Assembly: GCA_038318565.1 (NCBI GenBank)
Contig: JBBQCI010000005.1
Coordinates: 1 to 64,000, forward strand
Reading direction: 5' to 3'
From: UBA11346 sp038318565
GTDB taxonomy: Bacteria > Planctomycetota > UBA11346
Length of the DNA: 64,000 bases
A program made the translations under genes and the position numbers. Below the pieces are notes generated by a model, which saw nothing but the letters and a program-made list of their open reading frames with translations, made no database searches and was not told where the DNA came from. Shown here piece after piece: positions 53,285 through 63,900 of this stretch (the first letter of the stretch is position 1; each line of letters begins with the position of its first letter).

Positions 53285-55026
53285 TAGGCCGGTCTCCCGT
53301 CGACGAAGACCAGGCGGATTTGGCTGGCGCCCTGCCAGCGATGGACCTCCGGTCGGACCAGCAGGTCAAGCCGGCGTCCAGGTGCAGAGACGTCGCCGAA
53401 GATCGCTTTGCCACGCCACGCGAGTAGTTCCTTCATGCCACCACCGGCGTCGGTGAGCGGTCCTTTGAGATGTTCGCCCTCCTTGCCGAAGAGTCGCGGC
53501 CGGCCGGCGAAGCTGGCCGAGGCCAAGCGCAGGACCGGCTCGCGATTGCCGGTGCCGAATGGCCCCATCGCCTCGAAGTGTTTGAAAAAATCGTCGTCGA
53601 GCTCGGCTACCGCCACTTCGGCATCGTAGTCGGTGCGCGGCACCATCGATCCGGGAGCGACTTTGGCCGATACGTGCTTTTCGAAGGCGCTACGGAAAGC
53701 GTCGACATGAATCGGTTCTAATGTGATGCCCGCCGCCATGGCATGCCCACCGCCACGGATCAGGAGGTGCCGGCAGGCCTCGATCGCTTCGCCCAGATGG
53801 ACTGCCGCGATGGTGCGCATGCTCCCTTTGGCCTGGCCATCATTGATCGCGATGACCGCCGAGGGCTTGCCGAAACGATCAACCAGGCGGCTCGCGACGA
53901 TGCCAACGATACCCTGGTGCCAGCCGTCGCCGGCGAACACCAGGGTGGTGCGGTTCGGCAGAGTAGGATCAGCTTCGGCCTGGGCGATCAGATCGGCGGT
54001 CAGTGACTGGGTGATGCGGCGGCGCTCGTCGTTGCCGGCCACGATGCGTTCCATCACTGGAGCAGCGGTGGCTGCGTCAACGGCGGTCAGCAGCTCGATG
54101 TTTGCCATGGCACTGTCCATCCGTCCGCTGGCGTTCAGCAACGGGGCCATCTTCCAGCTGATGTCGCTGGCAGTCGGCGGCACCTCGTTGAGCCCTGCTT
54201 CAGCAAGCAAGGCGCGCAGTCCGGGGTTCGACGTGCGGGCCAACTCCTTCAGGCCGTGATGCACCAGGATGCGGTTCTCGCCATCCAGCGGGGCGCAGTC
54301 GGCGACCGTGCCCACCGCGACCAGAGCCAGGGCTTCGGTAAGGAAGCCGCGCAGCCTATCCGTGACCTTCTCTGAACCGCTCAGCACCATGGCGGTGGCC
54401 CAGGCCAACTTCCAGGCCACGCCGACGCCGGCGAGGTGCTTGTCGGGATAGGTGCAGTCCGGACGGTTGGGATTGACCACCGCAGTGCACTGCGGCAGAT
54501 AGCCCTGTGGCAAGTGGTGGTCGGTGATGATGACTTGGCAACCGGTCTCGGACTCGATCCGCTTTGCCCAGCCACCGTCGGCGATGCCGCAGTCGACCGT
54601 AATCATGATCGTCGCCTGATGGGTCCTCACTGCTTCCAGGCTGGCATCGGACAGGCCATAGCCGTCGATCCGCCGGTTGGGGATCCAGCCGATCGCCTCG
54701 TGCGAGCAGGCGCGGCAGAATTGTACAAGCAGCGCTGTCGAGGTCGATCCGTCGACGTCGTAGTCGCCATGGATGAGGATGCGTTCGCGCCGGTTGATGG
54801 AGTCGGCGAGTCGCTGGGCAGCCGCTTTCATGCCGGCCATCTGGCTGGGTTTGTGCAAGCCGACCAGTTTCTTGCTGAGCCAGGCCTCGGCGCTTGCTGC
54901 TCCTTCGACCCCACGCAGTGCCAGCAGGGTGGCGACTAGCCTAGAGACGCCGAGTTCATGCTCCAGCTCGGCGACTAGATCAGGGACGGCAGCGCGTTGC
55001 TGCCACGCGCGGGATGGGGTGAGCAC
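53284..55026 (-). CDS. recJ: Single-stranded-DNA-specific exonuclease RecJ
   Basis: A 580-residue DHH-family 5'-3' exonuclease of recombination and mismatch repair. Motifs seen are GDYDVDG at 87-93, VDCGIAD at 144-150 and TDHH with DHH at 169-171, then the DHHA1 domain with GGGHAMAAGI and the OB-fold at the C-terminus. Length is normal for RecJ. The start is GTG 55026, with no clear Shine-Dalgarno. It is the first of a three-gene leftward run with the LpxL-like and CYTH genes. Confidence 0.95.
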   Translation of the reverse strand: MLTPSRAWQQRAAVPDLVAELEHELGVSRLVATLLALRGVEGAASAEAWLSKKLVGLHKPSQMAGMKAAAQRLADSINRRERILIHGDYDVDGSTSTALLVQFCRACSHEAIGWIPNRRIDGYGLSDASLEAVRTHQATIMITVDCGIADGGWAKRIESETGCQVIITDHHLPQGYLPQCTAVVNPNRPDCTYPDKHLAGVGVAWKLAWATAMVLSGSEKVTDRLRGFLTEALALVAVGTVADCAPLDGENRILVHHGLKELARTSNPGLRALLAEAGLNEVPPTASDISWKMAPLLNASGRMDSAMANIELLTAVDAATAAPVMERIVAGNDERRRITQSLTADLIAQAEADPTLPNRTTLVFAGDGWHQGIVGIVASRLVDRFGKPSAVIAINDGQAKGSMRTIAAVHLGEAIEACRHLLIRGGGHAMAAGITLEPIHVDAFRSAFEKHVSAKVAPGSMVPRTDYDAEVAVAELDDDFFKHFEAMGPFGTGNREPVLRLASASFAGRPRLFGKEGEHLKGPLTDAGGGMKELLAWRGKAIFGDVSAPGRRLDLLVRPEVHRWQGASQIRLVFVDGRPA

Positions 55027-55041
55027 GTCGGCAGGATGGGG

Positions 55042-55572
55042 TCAGCGCCGGCCAGGCAACCGCGATGCCCGGGGCGGCTTGCTGTGGTGCCGGGACTAGG
55101 CCCGCGAGAAAGTCTCGCGGTTGGCCCAACCACACGCGGCGGCGGTCTCGCTTACGCCGTGACCCGCTGCGAGCAGGGCCTCGGCTAGCTCCAGGCGGCG
55201 CAGTTCCAGGGCGCGGCGTGGGCTGAGGCCGTAGAAGTCGGTGAACAGGGCGTAGGCCTGCGAGCGGCCCAGATCGCTGGCGTGCACCAAGTCGGCGGCG
55301 GTAGGCCCGAGATGCAACCGTCGCAGCACGACGTCGAGCATGCGTTCGATCGGTGCGGGGACGCTGCGCAGGTCATCGAGCGGCTCGCCGGCGACGGTGC
55401 GCAGCAGGTCACATACGATCTCTGTCCGCAGTGCCTCATGGTGACCTGCAAAGCCAGAACAGCGTCGCGCTGGTGAGAAGCGCCGGAAAAGTTTTTCCCG
55501 TAGAACGAGATGCACAGGCGACGCGAAGACCACATGGTTAAAACACATGCCCGAACGGATGAGTACGTGCAT
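55042..55572 (-). pseudogene. Truncated AraC-type regulator, N-terminal domain missing and C-terminus cut by TAG
   Basis: The minus-strand frame encodes a linker and an AraC-type double helix-turn-helix (LVHASDLGRSQAYALF, FYGLSPRRALELRRLELAEA, VSETAAACGWANRETFSRA) that stops at TAG 55096-55098. Reading on in the same frame gives SRHHSKPPRASR before TGA at 55042-55044, which matches the usual AraC ending after FSRAF. The TAG thus replaces the conserved Phe codon. The N-terminal ligand domain (about 150 residues) is also missing; the opposite strand there holds a small membrane-protein gene. Start ATG 55572 or 55548 is arbitrary. Confidence 0.7.
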
Positions 55573-55694
55573 ATTGCAGGGGTGAGAAGGCCGTCGGACC
55601 GGTGGCACGCCTGGGAACGCCCGGTTATGAGGCCAGAGCCGACATGCATCACGTTGGCACAGTTAGCGCTCATCATAATTACTGGAGTCCAAAC

Positions 55695-55853
55695 ATGAAT
55701 ATCGCCCTCCTTCTGCTCGTCCTCCTGCTGCTCTTCGGCGGCGGCGGCGGCTTCTATCTCGGAGGCCCAGCCATTGGCGGTGGAGTCATCGGGCTCATCG
55801 TCCTCATCGCCATCATCGTCTACTTCGCCGGCGGCTTCCGCGCACGGAGCTAG
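55695..55853 (+). CDS. Tiny hydrophobic membrane protein (52 residues, DUF3309-like)
   Basis: A 52-residue protein of two hydrophobic segments (MNIALLLLVLLLLFGG and GGVIGLIVLIAIIVYFAGGF) around a Gly-rich turn, ending in basic residues. Size and pattern resemble DUF3309-type peptides. ATG 55695 has GGAG seven bases upstream, and this start removes the polar leader of the longer frame from 55602. It may be a stress-related membrane peptide; this is inference. Confidence 0.62.
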   Translation: MNIALLLLVLLLLFGGGGGFYLGGPAIGGGVIGLIVLIAIIVYFAGGFRARS

Positions 55854-56029
55854 CACCGCCTAGGACGAAGCGTTTGGGCACCTGGATGCCGGTCATTGCC
55901 TAGCCAGCAGGCCGGTGTATCCCGCGTCCGCCACCCGCGTAGCGAAGCCGGCGCAGCGGATTATTCAAGCCACTCGTTTTTAACGTCACGATACAACCCC
56001 GGTCGCAGCCGCCGCCGGGATGGGGGTGA
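55854..56029. other. Non-coding stretch
   Basis: No convincing gene, RNA or hairpin was found. The base composition is less codon-like than in the neighbours, and short frames in all phases lack start signals. Together with the remnant at 56030-56302 it forms the longest stretch in the window without a confident gene. Confidence 0.4.
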
Positions 56030-56302
56030 GGTACGGTTGCAACCGCTGCCGCCGAGCAGCAGGTTGTCTACCGTGCCGACGGCGCCGCCTGCGATCCCAC
56101 CGGTACCGTCCTGGTATCGCGTTTGGACGCCGCTCAGAGCGCCACCAGCGTGCCCGACACCGAGAGTGCAGCGCCGGCCGCCGAGGGGGGCGAGGAGGGT
56201 GAGGCCGTCCGCGAGAGCACGGACGACGCCCTCCTGCTACAGGCAGTACCGTCCCAGCACGGAAACATCCTTTCACCCGACCGGGTGAGGCACGTGCGCT
56301 AA
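56030..56302 (+). pseudogene. Possible remnant coding frame without start
   Basis: The frame following TGA 56027-56029 stays open to TAA 56300-56302, 90 codons. It reads as an acidic polypeptide (TVATAAAEQQVVYRADG, then SAAPAAEGGEEGEAVREST) with codon use like its neighbours. No suitable start codon or ribosome-binding site is visible near its 5' end, so it looks like the 3' piece of a lost gene. The family is not recognised. Confidence 0.35.
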
Positions 56303-56351
56303 ATTGAACCAGCATGCCTTGCTCGTCATGCTACAAGGACGATGCATAGTC

Positions 56352-57674
56352 ATGCTACCTCGCATCTGTTTCCCGCTTGTCCTCGTTGCCATTCTCTGCC
56401 ACCTCTGCGGCCTCTGCGGCCTCTGCGGCGGAGAGGCTCAGGGGCCCACCAGCAACGAGGCCCTAGCGCTTGCCATGATCAATCTCCATCGTGCCGACAC
56501 GTGGCAGGGAAATTTCGCGGTGAAGCAGAGCGTGCGCGCCGGCGCCGTACCTGGGGTGACCTCAGCATCCGCGCGCCGGGCGCTCAGCAGCCCGCGCAGT
56601 GTGAAGCCAGGGCTGATCTGGAATCCGCAGCTGGCCGCCACGGCTAAGGCGCTGCTTAGCACGCCGATTCCGCCAGAAAAGCCGCTGGAAGCGACGGCTG
56701 CGGCAGCCACAGCCGGATATGCTGGAGAGGTATTTGGCGCCATCGGGATGGCGCCAGGTGATCTAGAATCGAATTACGCTGCCTTGTTTGTTCGCCGTGT
56801 GGGTACAACCACCGGCAAGGATCCGAAACCCGTCTTTGCCGGCCCCGGCCTACTTGCCGCGCGTTGGCGCGAGATCGGCATCGCTGTGCGCCTCGGCAAG
56901 CCCGCCCCGGTTCTCGTAGTCGTGCTTGGGGTCGGTCCCCCTGGACGCATGGCCGGCGGAACCGCGTGGCAAGACGTGAATCGCAACGGCCAGCCCGATG
57001 CGGGTGAGCTTCTTCAGGGCCTTACAGTGACCATTGCTGGAGCATCCATGACGACTGGACCTGGCGGGGTTTGGTGGCTTCCGTTGTCAGGGAACGAGGC
57101 TACGGAGGTGACGTTGGCAACCGCGGAGACAAAAACCAAGCGTGCGATTCCAACCGGCAAAGGCGACTCGCTGATCGATTGGCGCGCCCCAATTGCCGCC
57201 GATATCGTAGCCGCCGACCGCGCCATAGCCAAGGCCGAATTGGTAGTTAAGGCGAAAGGCGTCGACGAAGCTCAGGCCGAATTGGCAGCGGTTGCGCTGG
57301 GCGCTAGGCTGTGGTCACTCGACGACGATCGCAGTGCACGTATCGCCACCATGACCGAGCCCGTTGCAGGCCGACTACAGACAGCAATCGATCGCTGCCT
57401 TGAAGCCCTGACCGAGGATCGCACAGAGTTCAAGGCCAAAAGCACCGCTGCACAGAAACCATTCGGCACCGCGTTGCGCGACTGGGCGCGCGAACTGGAT
57501 CGCCTATATGACCTGCGCGAGCAGCTCGGAAAGATCCAGAGTGCCGCCAAGGAGTTGCGACCCCAGCAAGCGGACGTTCTCATCGGTCAGATCGACAAAG
57601 CGCTCAAGCAGTCCGGCGACCCCGCCTTCGTGAGTCAGCTACGCCTCTGGCGTGACATGGCCGAAACGTTCTGA
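56352..57674 (+). CDS. Secreted protein with CAP-like and SdrD-B-like regions
   Basis: A 440-residue protein with a signal sequence containing a repeated Leu-Cys-Gly unit (LCGLCGLCGG). About residues 40-200 look like a divergent CAP/SCP domain (ALAMINLHRAD, NPQLAATAKAL, WREIGIAVRLG). A segment like the SdrD B/Cna-B fold follows, with an acidic turn DVNRNGQPDAGE that could bind calcium, and then a helical coiled-coil-like C-terminus. Function is unknown; surface or periplasmic location is likely. The frame also opens upstream at TTG 56304 and ATG 56328; ATG 56352 gives the shortest signal peptide. Domain assignments are by eye. Confidence 0.65.
   Translation: MLPRICFPLVLVAILCHLCGLCGLCGGEAQGPTSNEALALAMINLHRADTWQGNFAVKQSVRAGAVPGVTSASARRALSSPRSVKPGLIWNPQLAATAKALLSTPIPPEKPLEATAAAATAGYAGEVFGAIGMAPGDLESNYAALFVRRVGTTTGKDPKPVFAGPGLLAARWREIGIAVRLGKPAPVLVVVLGVGPPGRMAGGTAWQDVNRNGQPDAGELLQGLTVTIAGASMTTGPGGVWWLPLSGNEATEVTLATAETKTKRAIPTGKGDSLIDWRAPIAADIVAADRAIAKAELVVKAKGVDEAQAELAAVALGARLWSLDDDRSARIATMTEPVAGRLQTAIDRCLEALTEDRTEFKAKSTAAQKPFGTALRDWARELDRLYDLREQLGKIQSAAKELRPQQADVLIGQIDKALKQSGDPAFVSQLRLWRDMAETF
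56402..56428 (+). repeat. 9-bp tandem repeat, three copies, in a signal peptide
   Basis: CCTCTGCGG is repeated three times without gaps, encoding Leu-Cys-Gly units at the end of the signal sequence of the CAP-like protein. Changes in copy number would keep the frame but move the cleavage or lipidation site. Confidence 0.85.
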
Positions 57675-57926
57675 CTCGTTTCGACGCAGCGGCTAGACCT
57701 GGAGGGTTCAAAAACCGGTAGACCAGTCTGCACGCAAATCCATCTCCAGCATGGCACTAGATTCGCGAGCCAGCCGAAGCGTTCGACCGACCACCATTCC
57801 GACCCGCCATCGGAGGAATAGTGAGGATGTGGAGAATCCGGAAATGGATAGGTCATCTGACATGGTGCCCGGGGTTGAATTTCGTCCGAGGCGGGCTGAA
57901 CACGCCGTCGGCTTGGACCGCGGCCC
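57675..57926. other. Intergenic stretch of unclear origin between converging genes
   Basis: The 252 bp have lower GC than the flanking genes. Weak frames exist on both strands: a plus frame from 57751 with TIPTRHRRNSEDVENPEM, and a minus frame 57856-57635 with SEWWSVERFGWLANLVPCW. Neither has a start signal or recognised product. It may be a remnant of an inserted element. No hairpin terminator was found for either converging gene. Confidence 0.35.
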
Positions 57927-60900
57927 TCAGCGTGGCGGCGGAGCGCACTCCAGCACCAGACCGCCGTGCTCGCGGTGCAGCAGCAGCAGGGCGAAGCGCT
58001 CGACCCGGTCGAGGTCGTCGGTGCTCAGACTGGCGAAGTCGAAACGGCCGCGCAGGTCGCTGTAGCCGTCCTTGTAGAAATGTACCTCGCCGCCGCGCAT
58101 GCGCGCGAAGGCCTTGACGTAGGTCGCCGGTAACGGCGTCGGCGTGTCGCCCTCGCGCAGCACCTGCAACTGGCCGTAGGCTTCCTGCACCTGCACGCGC
58201 AGACGGTTGGCGTATACCGCTAGCCAGGCGCGCAGGCCGCCGGCCACAACCTCGACCATGACGTTGTCGGCGGCGAAGCGTTCGGGCAGAGCCAGCTCGG
58301 CTCCCTCGGCACCGAGCGCGAGCTCGCCGCTCCACGCCGGCGCGATGCAGGCGAAGCGCTTGGCGTCGCCTTGCATGAACGGTTGGCGGCTGAACAGCAG
58401 TTCGAGATCCATCGGGTAGTAGTTCACCCGCGCCGCCGCCAGGTGGCGGCTGATCACGCGCAGGCGTCGGCCGCCGGCGTCGGCGCGCAGGGCCAGCGAC
58501 GGCTCCTCGGCGGCGAGGCCGGCCTGGCGGCGGGCGGCGGCTTCATGGCCGTCGCCGGAGCCGGTTGCGCCGCTACTGCGCCCCTCGAGCTCGTCGAGCT
58601 GGGCGCAGACGTCGGCGAAGCGCTCGCGCCAGCGCCGCAGCGGTAGCTGCAGATGGCGCTCGGCGATGGCGCGCGCCTCGCCCGGGCGGCCGTGGACGAA
58701 GGCGAGGAAGCAGCGCAGGTAGTCCATCGGCAGCTGCACCGGCGGCGCGGCGATCGCTGCCGCTACCGTTGCGGCCTCGGCGTGGCGGTCCTGCAGCAGC
58801 AGATACACCGCAAGCACCAGACGGTCATCGTCGGACAGGGCCGGGCGCTCGGCCAGGCGTTCGAGGGTGCGCCGCCAGGTCGCGCCGAAACGGTCGTTGA
58901 GGATGCGCGCCTGCTCGCCAAGGCGGTGGGCGCGGGCGTTGATCAGCGGCCCGTATTCGAGGTGCTGGCCACCGGCGATGCGCTCCGGGCGGCGCAGCCA
59001 GGCGCTGCGTTCGTCGCCGAGCGCCTGCATCGTCTCATCCTGCAGCTCCAACCACTCGCCCAGTCCGGCATCGTCCTTGTGCTTGGCGGCGTAGCTCCAG
59101 GTGTCGGCATGCAGGTGGCAGCGGGCGCGCAGGCGCGCGACCAGTTGGCTCCAGATGCGCTTGTCGCGGCAGCGCCATAGCGCTAGGTCGAGGTCGATGC
59201 GGCCAGGGTTGGCCTGCTCGACGAAGGCGAGGACCTGTTCGGGCGTGCCGTGGGCCGCGACCTGGGCCCAGCTGCTGGCGTCGACTGCGCTCGGTCGCTC
59301 CAGGACATGGAAGCGCTGCGGCGGGGCGTGGGCCAGCAATCTGCCGGCCTGACTGGCGTGGGCTGGGAACTGGGCGAAGTCGCCGGCGATCGGGAAGTAG
59401 AAGCCGACGGCAACGCGTTCGGTCGAGCCCGGTTCGAGCCGCACCGGTTGGCAGCGGCTGCGCGCCCCGCCCTCGCAGGGCAGGCTGCCGCGCGGGATCT
59501 GGCTGAGCAGGTCGATGTCGATGCGTGCTAAGCCTGGGTTGGTGATCACCACCACGCTGGCATAGACGACGTTGGCCAGGAACTCACCAGTCACCGGCTT
59601 CTCGACCTTGGCGCCGTTGACCCAGGTCTCGCTGTCGTCGAGGCGCAGGACGTACTGGTTGATCAGCAGCGGCGAAACGCCGGGCTCGACCGCCGGGCAG
59701 GGCAGGGTCTGGCGCTGTGCCAGCAGGGCCGCGGTGGCCAGGCGGTAGCGCTGCCCGATGTCGAAGCGTGCTGGATTGCCAGCGCCCAGGTTGGGGTCAT
59801 CGGGGGAGGGGCGAACGTCGGAGTGGTGGGAAACTGGCATCGTACCCGGCAGAGAGCCGGCCTCTTCGGCCTGCGGCGGGGCCGCGCTGGGCGGCAGGTC
59901 GAGAAAGGCGAGGGCGCCGAGGATGGAGCTGTGCCCGCCGGCGGCTATCTCGTCGATATGCGGCGAGAGGAACGGACCATGCCGTCCGTCGGCGATCCAG
60001 CGCGCGGCATCGGCCCAAAAGGCGCACACCGGCACGACCTCCTCGGGGTCGAGGTCGGCAAGAGGGCGCTTCCACCAGTGGCTTTCGCCCCACTCCATCG
60101 TCCGGTCGACCTGGCGGAACATCGGGCGGACCCCGCCGCGACGTTCGAGATCAGCGGAACGCGAACGCTTGGCCTTGGATGGTGACGCTCTGACTGCCGC
60201 CGGCGGTGCTGCCGACATGCTCGCCATCTCTGCCATCTCAGCATTCTTATCGTTCGAGCGTTCGCTCTCCTCGTCGGACATGTCTCCGAGCATGGCGTTG
60301 GAGGTGGGCGGGCCGCCGCTGCTCCCACCCCCGCCCTCGCTGAGATCCCCAAGATCGCCGCCCTCGCCACCAAGCATGGTGAGGAAGCGGCGGTGGCGTT
60401 CTTCCGGATCGATCTCGACCAGTTCGCAACGGTCGGCTAGGCTGCGGGCAATGGCTTTGGCGGCGTCACCGCCGAGGGCCTCGGCGAGCAGTACCTGCTC
60501 CAGCGCATTGAGCGTGGCGAAGGTCGCCGGGCGTAGCCAATCGCGCAGGTCTTCGCCGAGCAACCAGCGGTCGACAAAGGTGCGTTCGCGCTTCTGCCGC
60601 AGACAGGGCAACACGATCGCGGTGAACCAGGCGGGATCACGGCGAGCGAGGAAGAGGTGCAGCTCGTGACTGGCGAACTCGCCGAGCTTGTCGCGCCGCT
60701 CAGCCTCGCCGAGCGATTCCCAGCCGCCGAGAAAGTCCCATGGATCGAGCGCGTCGGTGTCGTCGGCCAGCTCGCGCAGCAGGCTGATCGCACGCAGGCG
60801 GTCGGGGATCCAGCCGAGTCGCGCGGTTAGTGGATCCTGCACCTCAAGCACGCTGCCGGGTGGCAGAGGGGTGACCTCCTGGCGCTGGGCGACATGCACG

Positions 60901-63900
60901 GCCGGATCGAGGCCGCGCATCAGCCGCAGATCGCGCCGAGTCAGAGTCGCGGCAGTGCGCGGCACCAGCAGGCGTCGGGCAGCCTGCGTGCTGTCGTCGA
61001 GGACCAGGACCTCAATCACGGTGCAGCCTGCGAACGGCGTGGCGTCAATCTCCAGCGTCCCGTCGGTGGTTGTTGCGGACAGCATAACCGCACCATGAGC
61101 GAGGAAGTCCCAGGTCGGTTCGACGCTGCCGGCGGTATAGGCTTCGCTCTCCTCGCGGCACCGGTCGGCCTTGGCATAGGGTGCGGCGCAGGCCGGCGAG
61201 GGCGCGGCGCCGAACGTGCTGCCGCCGCCGGCCTCGGCGCGGCTGGTACTGGTGCTGCGTATGGCCCATGGGTTGAGCAGAAGCCCGGGCCGCGCGAGCA
61301 TGATGCCAGGTAGGGCCGGAGTGCGGGCGCGTTCGACAATGTAGCGGTACTCGTCGCCGAGGTCGCGGCCGTTCTGGTAGGCTGCGACGGCCTCGTACCA
61401 GGCCTGCGCTGGGCCGGCAGGTTCACATCTGTCTCCGGTCAGAGCCTGGTCTGCGGGGGTGCCTTCTGCCAAGCGCGAGCCGGTTATTAGCACGCGGCAG
61501 TCGCCATCCTGACCACTAATACGCACGCGCAGACGCTTACTCGCCAGCGTCAGGGTATCGACACGCAGCGGCGTGCGACTGCTGCGCAGGAGCGCAGCAG
61601 CATGGCGCAGCCAGCCCGGGACGAAGGCCGGCGCGACAAGGATGTCGCAGACTGCGTCATGGCTGCGGGCTCGCAGGCGGTAGTGGCCCGCCGGCAGCGC
61701 TGGCAGGGTCAGCAGACCGTCACGCAGGGCGACCTTGGTGCTGAACAGCTCCAGCGGCAGCCCGTTCCAGCCCAGGCGCAGCAACTCCACCGCGCGGCTT
61801 TCGAGCGGCCCAGACCACGGTAGCTCGCAACCCTGGCCGGGCGGCAGGCACAGCCGCTGCGGCCAGGCATCTCCGGATCCTGCCAGCGACCAGTTGCGCT
61901 GGAAGCCGTTGGGCAAGTTGGCCTGCAGGCTGACGATCCGAGTGAGTTCGCCGAGTTGGATTTCGCCAGCGGCGTCGCTCTGGAGGGTGTGGTGAATGGC
62001 GTCGCCATACCAACGATGGGTGAACTGCAGGGTGACGACGCGGCCAGGACGCGGTTCGCCGTTCTTGCCAGTGACCAGCAGGGTTCCGCCGTCGGTGTGG
62101 CGCAGTAGCAGCACTTGCTCGGTGAGCGACCCGGCATCGATCGTCGCCACCGCCCGTTCGATGGCAGCGGCGCCAAGCTCAATGAGCGTGCCGTCGAGAC
62201 GCTTCAGTCGGGCTCCGAGGTTGACGGCAACGCGCTGCGTGCCCACCGGCAGGCTGAAGCGGTGCAGCAGCATGCCATCGTCGGTCAGGGTCACGGCGGT
62301 GCGGTTGGCGATCTCGACGCCCTGCAGGTCCGTGGTCACAACGTTGAGGTGGGCGTCTTCGAGCAGGTCGAGACTGATAGCATGGCCGTGCAGGTGCAGT
62401 CGGGCGCGTATGGCGACCTGGGCTTGGCCTCCGCCGCGTAGATCTTCGGCCGGGAGGTGCAGACTGGCGTCGAGGGTGTAGACCTCGTCGAGTTGTGCGA
62501 AGGCCCACGGCGTGGCGACCTCTCCGTGCACGAGCAGAGCGGTGGCCTGGCCGGGCTGGGCGGTGAAGGGCAGGATGACGCCGTCGTCGCCGGCGGCGCG
62601 GCGGAATTCGCGCCCGCCGAGCAGCAGCGCGGCATCACGCAGCTCGTGTCCGGCGGCGTCGAGGATGGTCACCACTTGGCCGGCGGCACCGAGCCGCCAC
62701 ACCGCCTGCAGGGCGCCTTTTCTAATGATCGCGCGGCTGCTGACACCCCGGCCGATCAGTTCGACCACCCAGGTGCCGGCTCCGGCGCAGTCCGGCACCG
62801 CGATGCGCTCATCGTGGCGAACCTGCGGTGAATGGTCGTAGCTGATCTCGAACTGCCGGTTGGGCACCAAGCCGTCGAGGTCGAGACTGCCGTCAATGTC
62901 GTGGCCGTAGGCGAGGACATGGTTGATGGTGTTGATGCGAAAAATCTTGACCAATAGCCGCGGCACGTTCTTTGCCGACACGCGCAGCTCGACCGGCTCG
63001 TCGGCGGAGAGTCGGAGATGGTTGCGCTCCGACAGCTCAAGGTCGACGCGCTCGACCAGGGCCTGGTAGTCGGAGGCACTGCCCAGACGCGAAGCCAGGG
63101 CGGCGAGTTCGGCTGGGGTGCTGCCGCCATGCAGGATGCGCAGAGCGGCCCAGGTGCGTCGCAGCCAATGTTCATCGAGCCAGGTGGCGAAGGACTCGGC
63201 CTTGCCACCGGCGGAGAGGGCGGCAGCGAGATGATCACGCACGAGCGCCGTGTCGTCGCCGATGGCGGGCAGGCCGGTGCTGTCACGGAAGTCCACGTCG
63301 AGGCGGGCGAACTCGGCCTGCCGCTCCAACCAGGTGGCCTTCATGTAGCCGGTGCGGCGGGGCAGCTGGAGGTAGCGCAGGAACAGCACACCATCAGTGC
63401 GGTCGGCTCGCCATAGCGCGTGCAGCAGGTGATGCAGGACGTGCGCCTGTAGGCTGGCGAAGGCCGGCGGCAGCCCCTCGACGAAGGCCCAGGCGGCCTG
63501 CAGCCAGGCGAGGACAGCGGGATCGCGAGGATCCTCGGGTAGCGGTTCGGGACGCATACGCGCCAGTACCGCCGCAACCCAGCGGGCATCGTGACGCAGG
63601 CGCAGCCTGGCATCCTGGCCGGCCAGCTCATGCAGCTGGGCGAGGGTTAGAAGCAGGTGGATCGTCAGCGAGCCAAAGCCGCCGGAATCGTCATGCTGCA
63701 AATCGCGCACGATCAGCCGCACCAGCGCCGGATAGTCTGGGCTTTCCACCCGCTTGAGCAGGTCGCGCAGCGTGTCGTCGCCGAGCTTTTCCGTGTCAGC
63801 CTGGTTGAGGGCCCAGTCGAGGGCGGCAGCGGTGATGTGCAGCCAGCGGTCGCCGGCGTCTGCTAGGCGCTGGCTCGGCGCGAAGAGGTCGGCGGGCAGG

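Noticed and set aside
57675..57760. tRNA-like or attachment-site-like sequence (GGTTCAAAAACC)
   Set aside because: No cloverleaf, no anticodon arm and no paired acceptor stem could be drawn.
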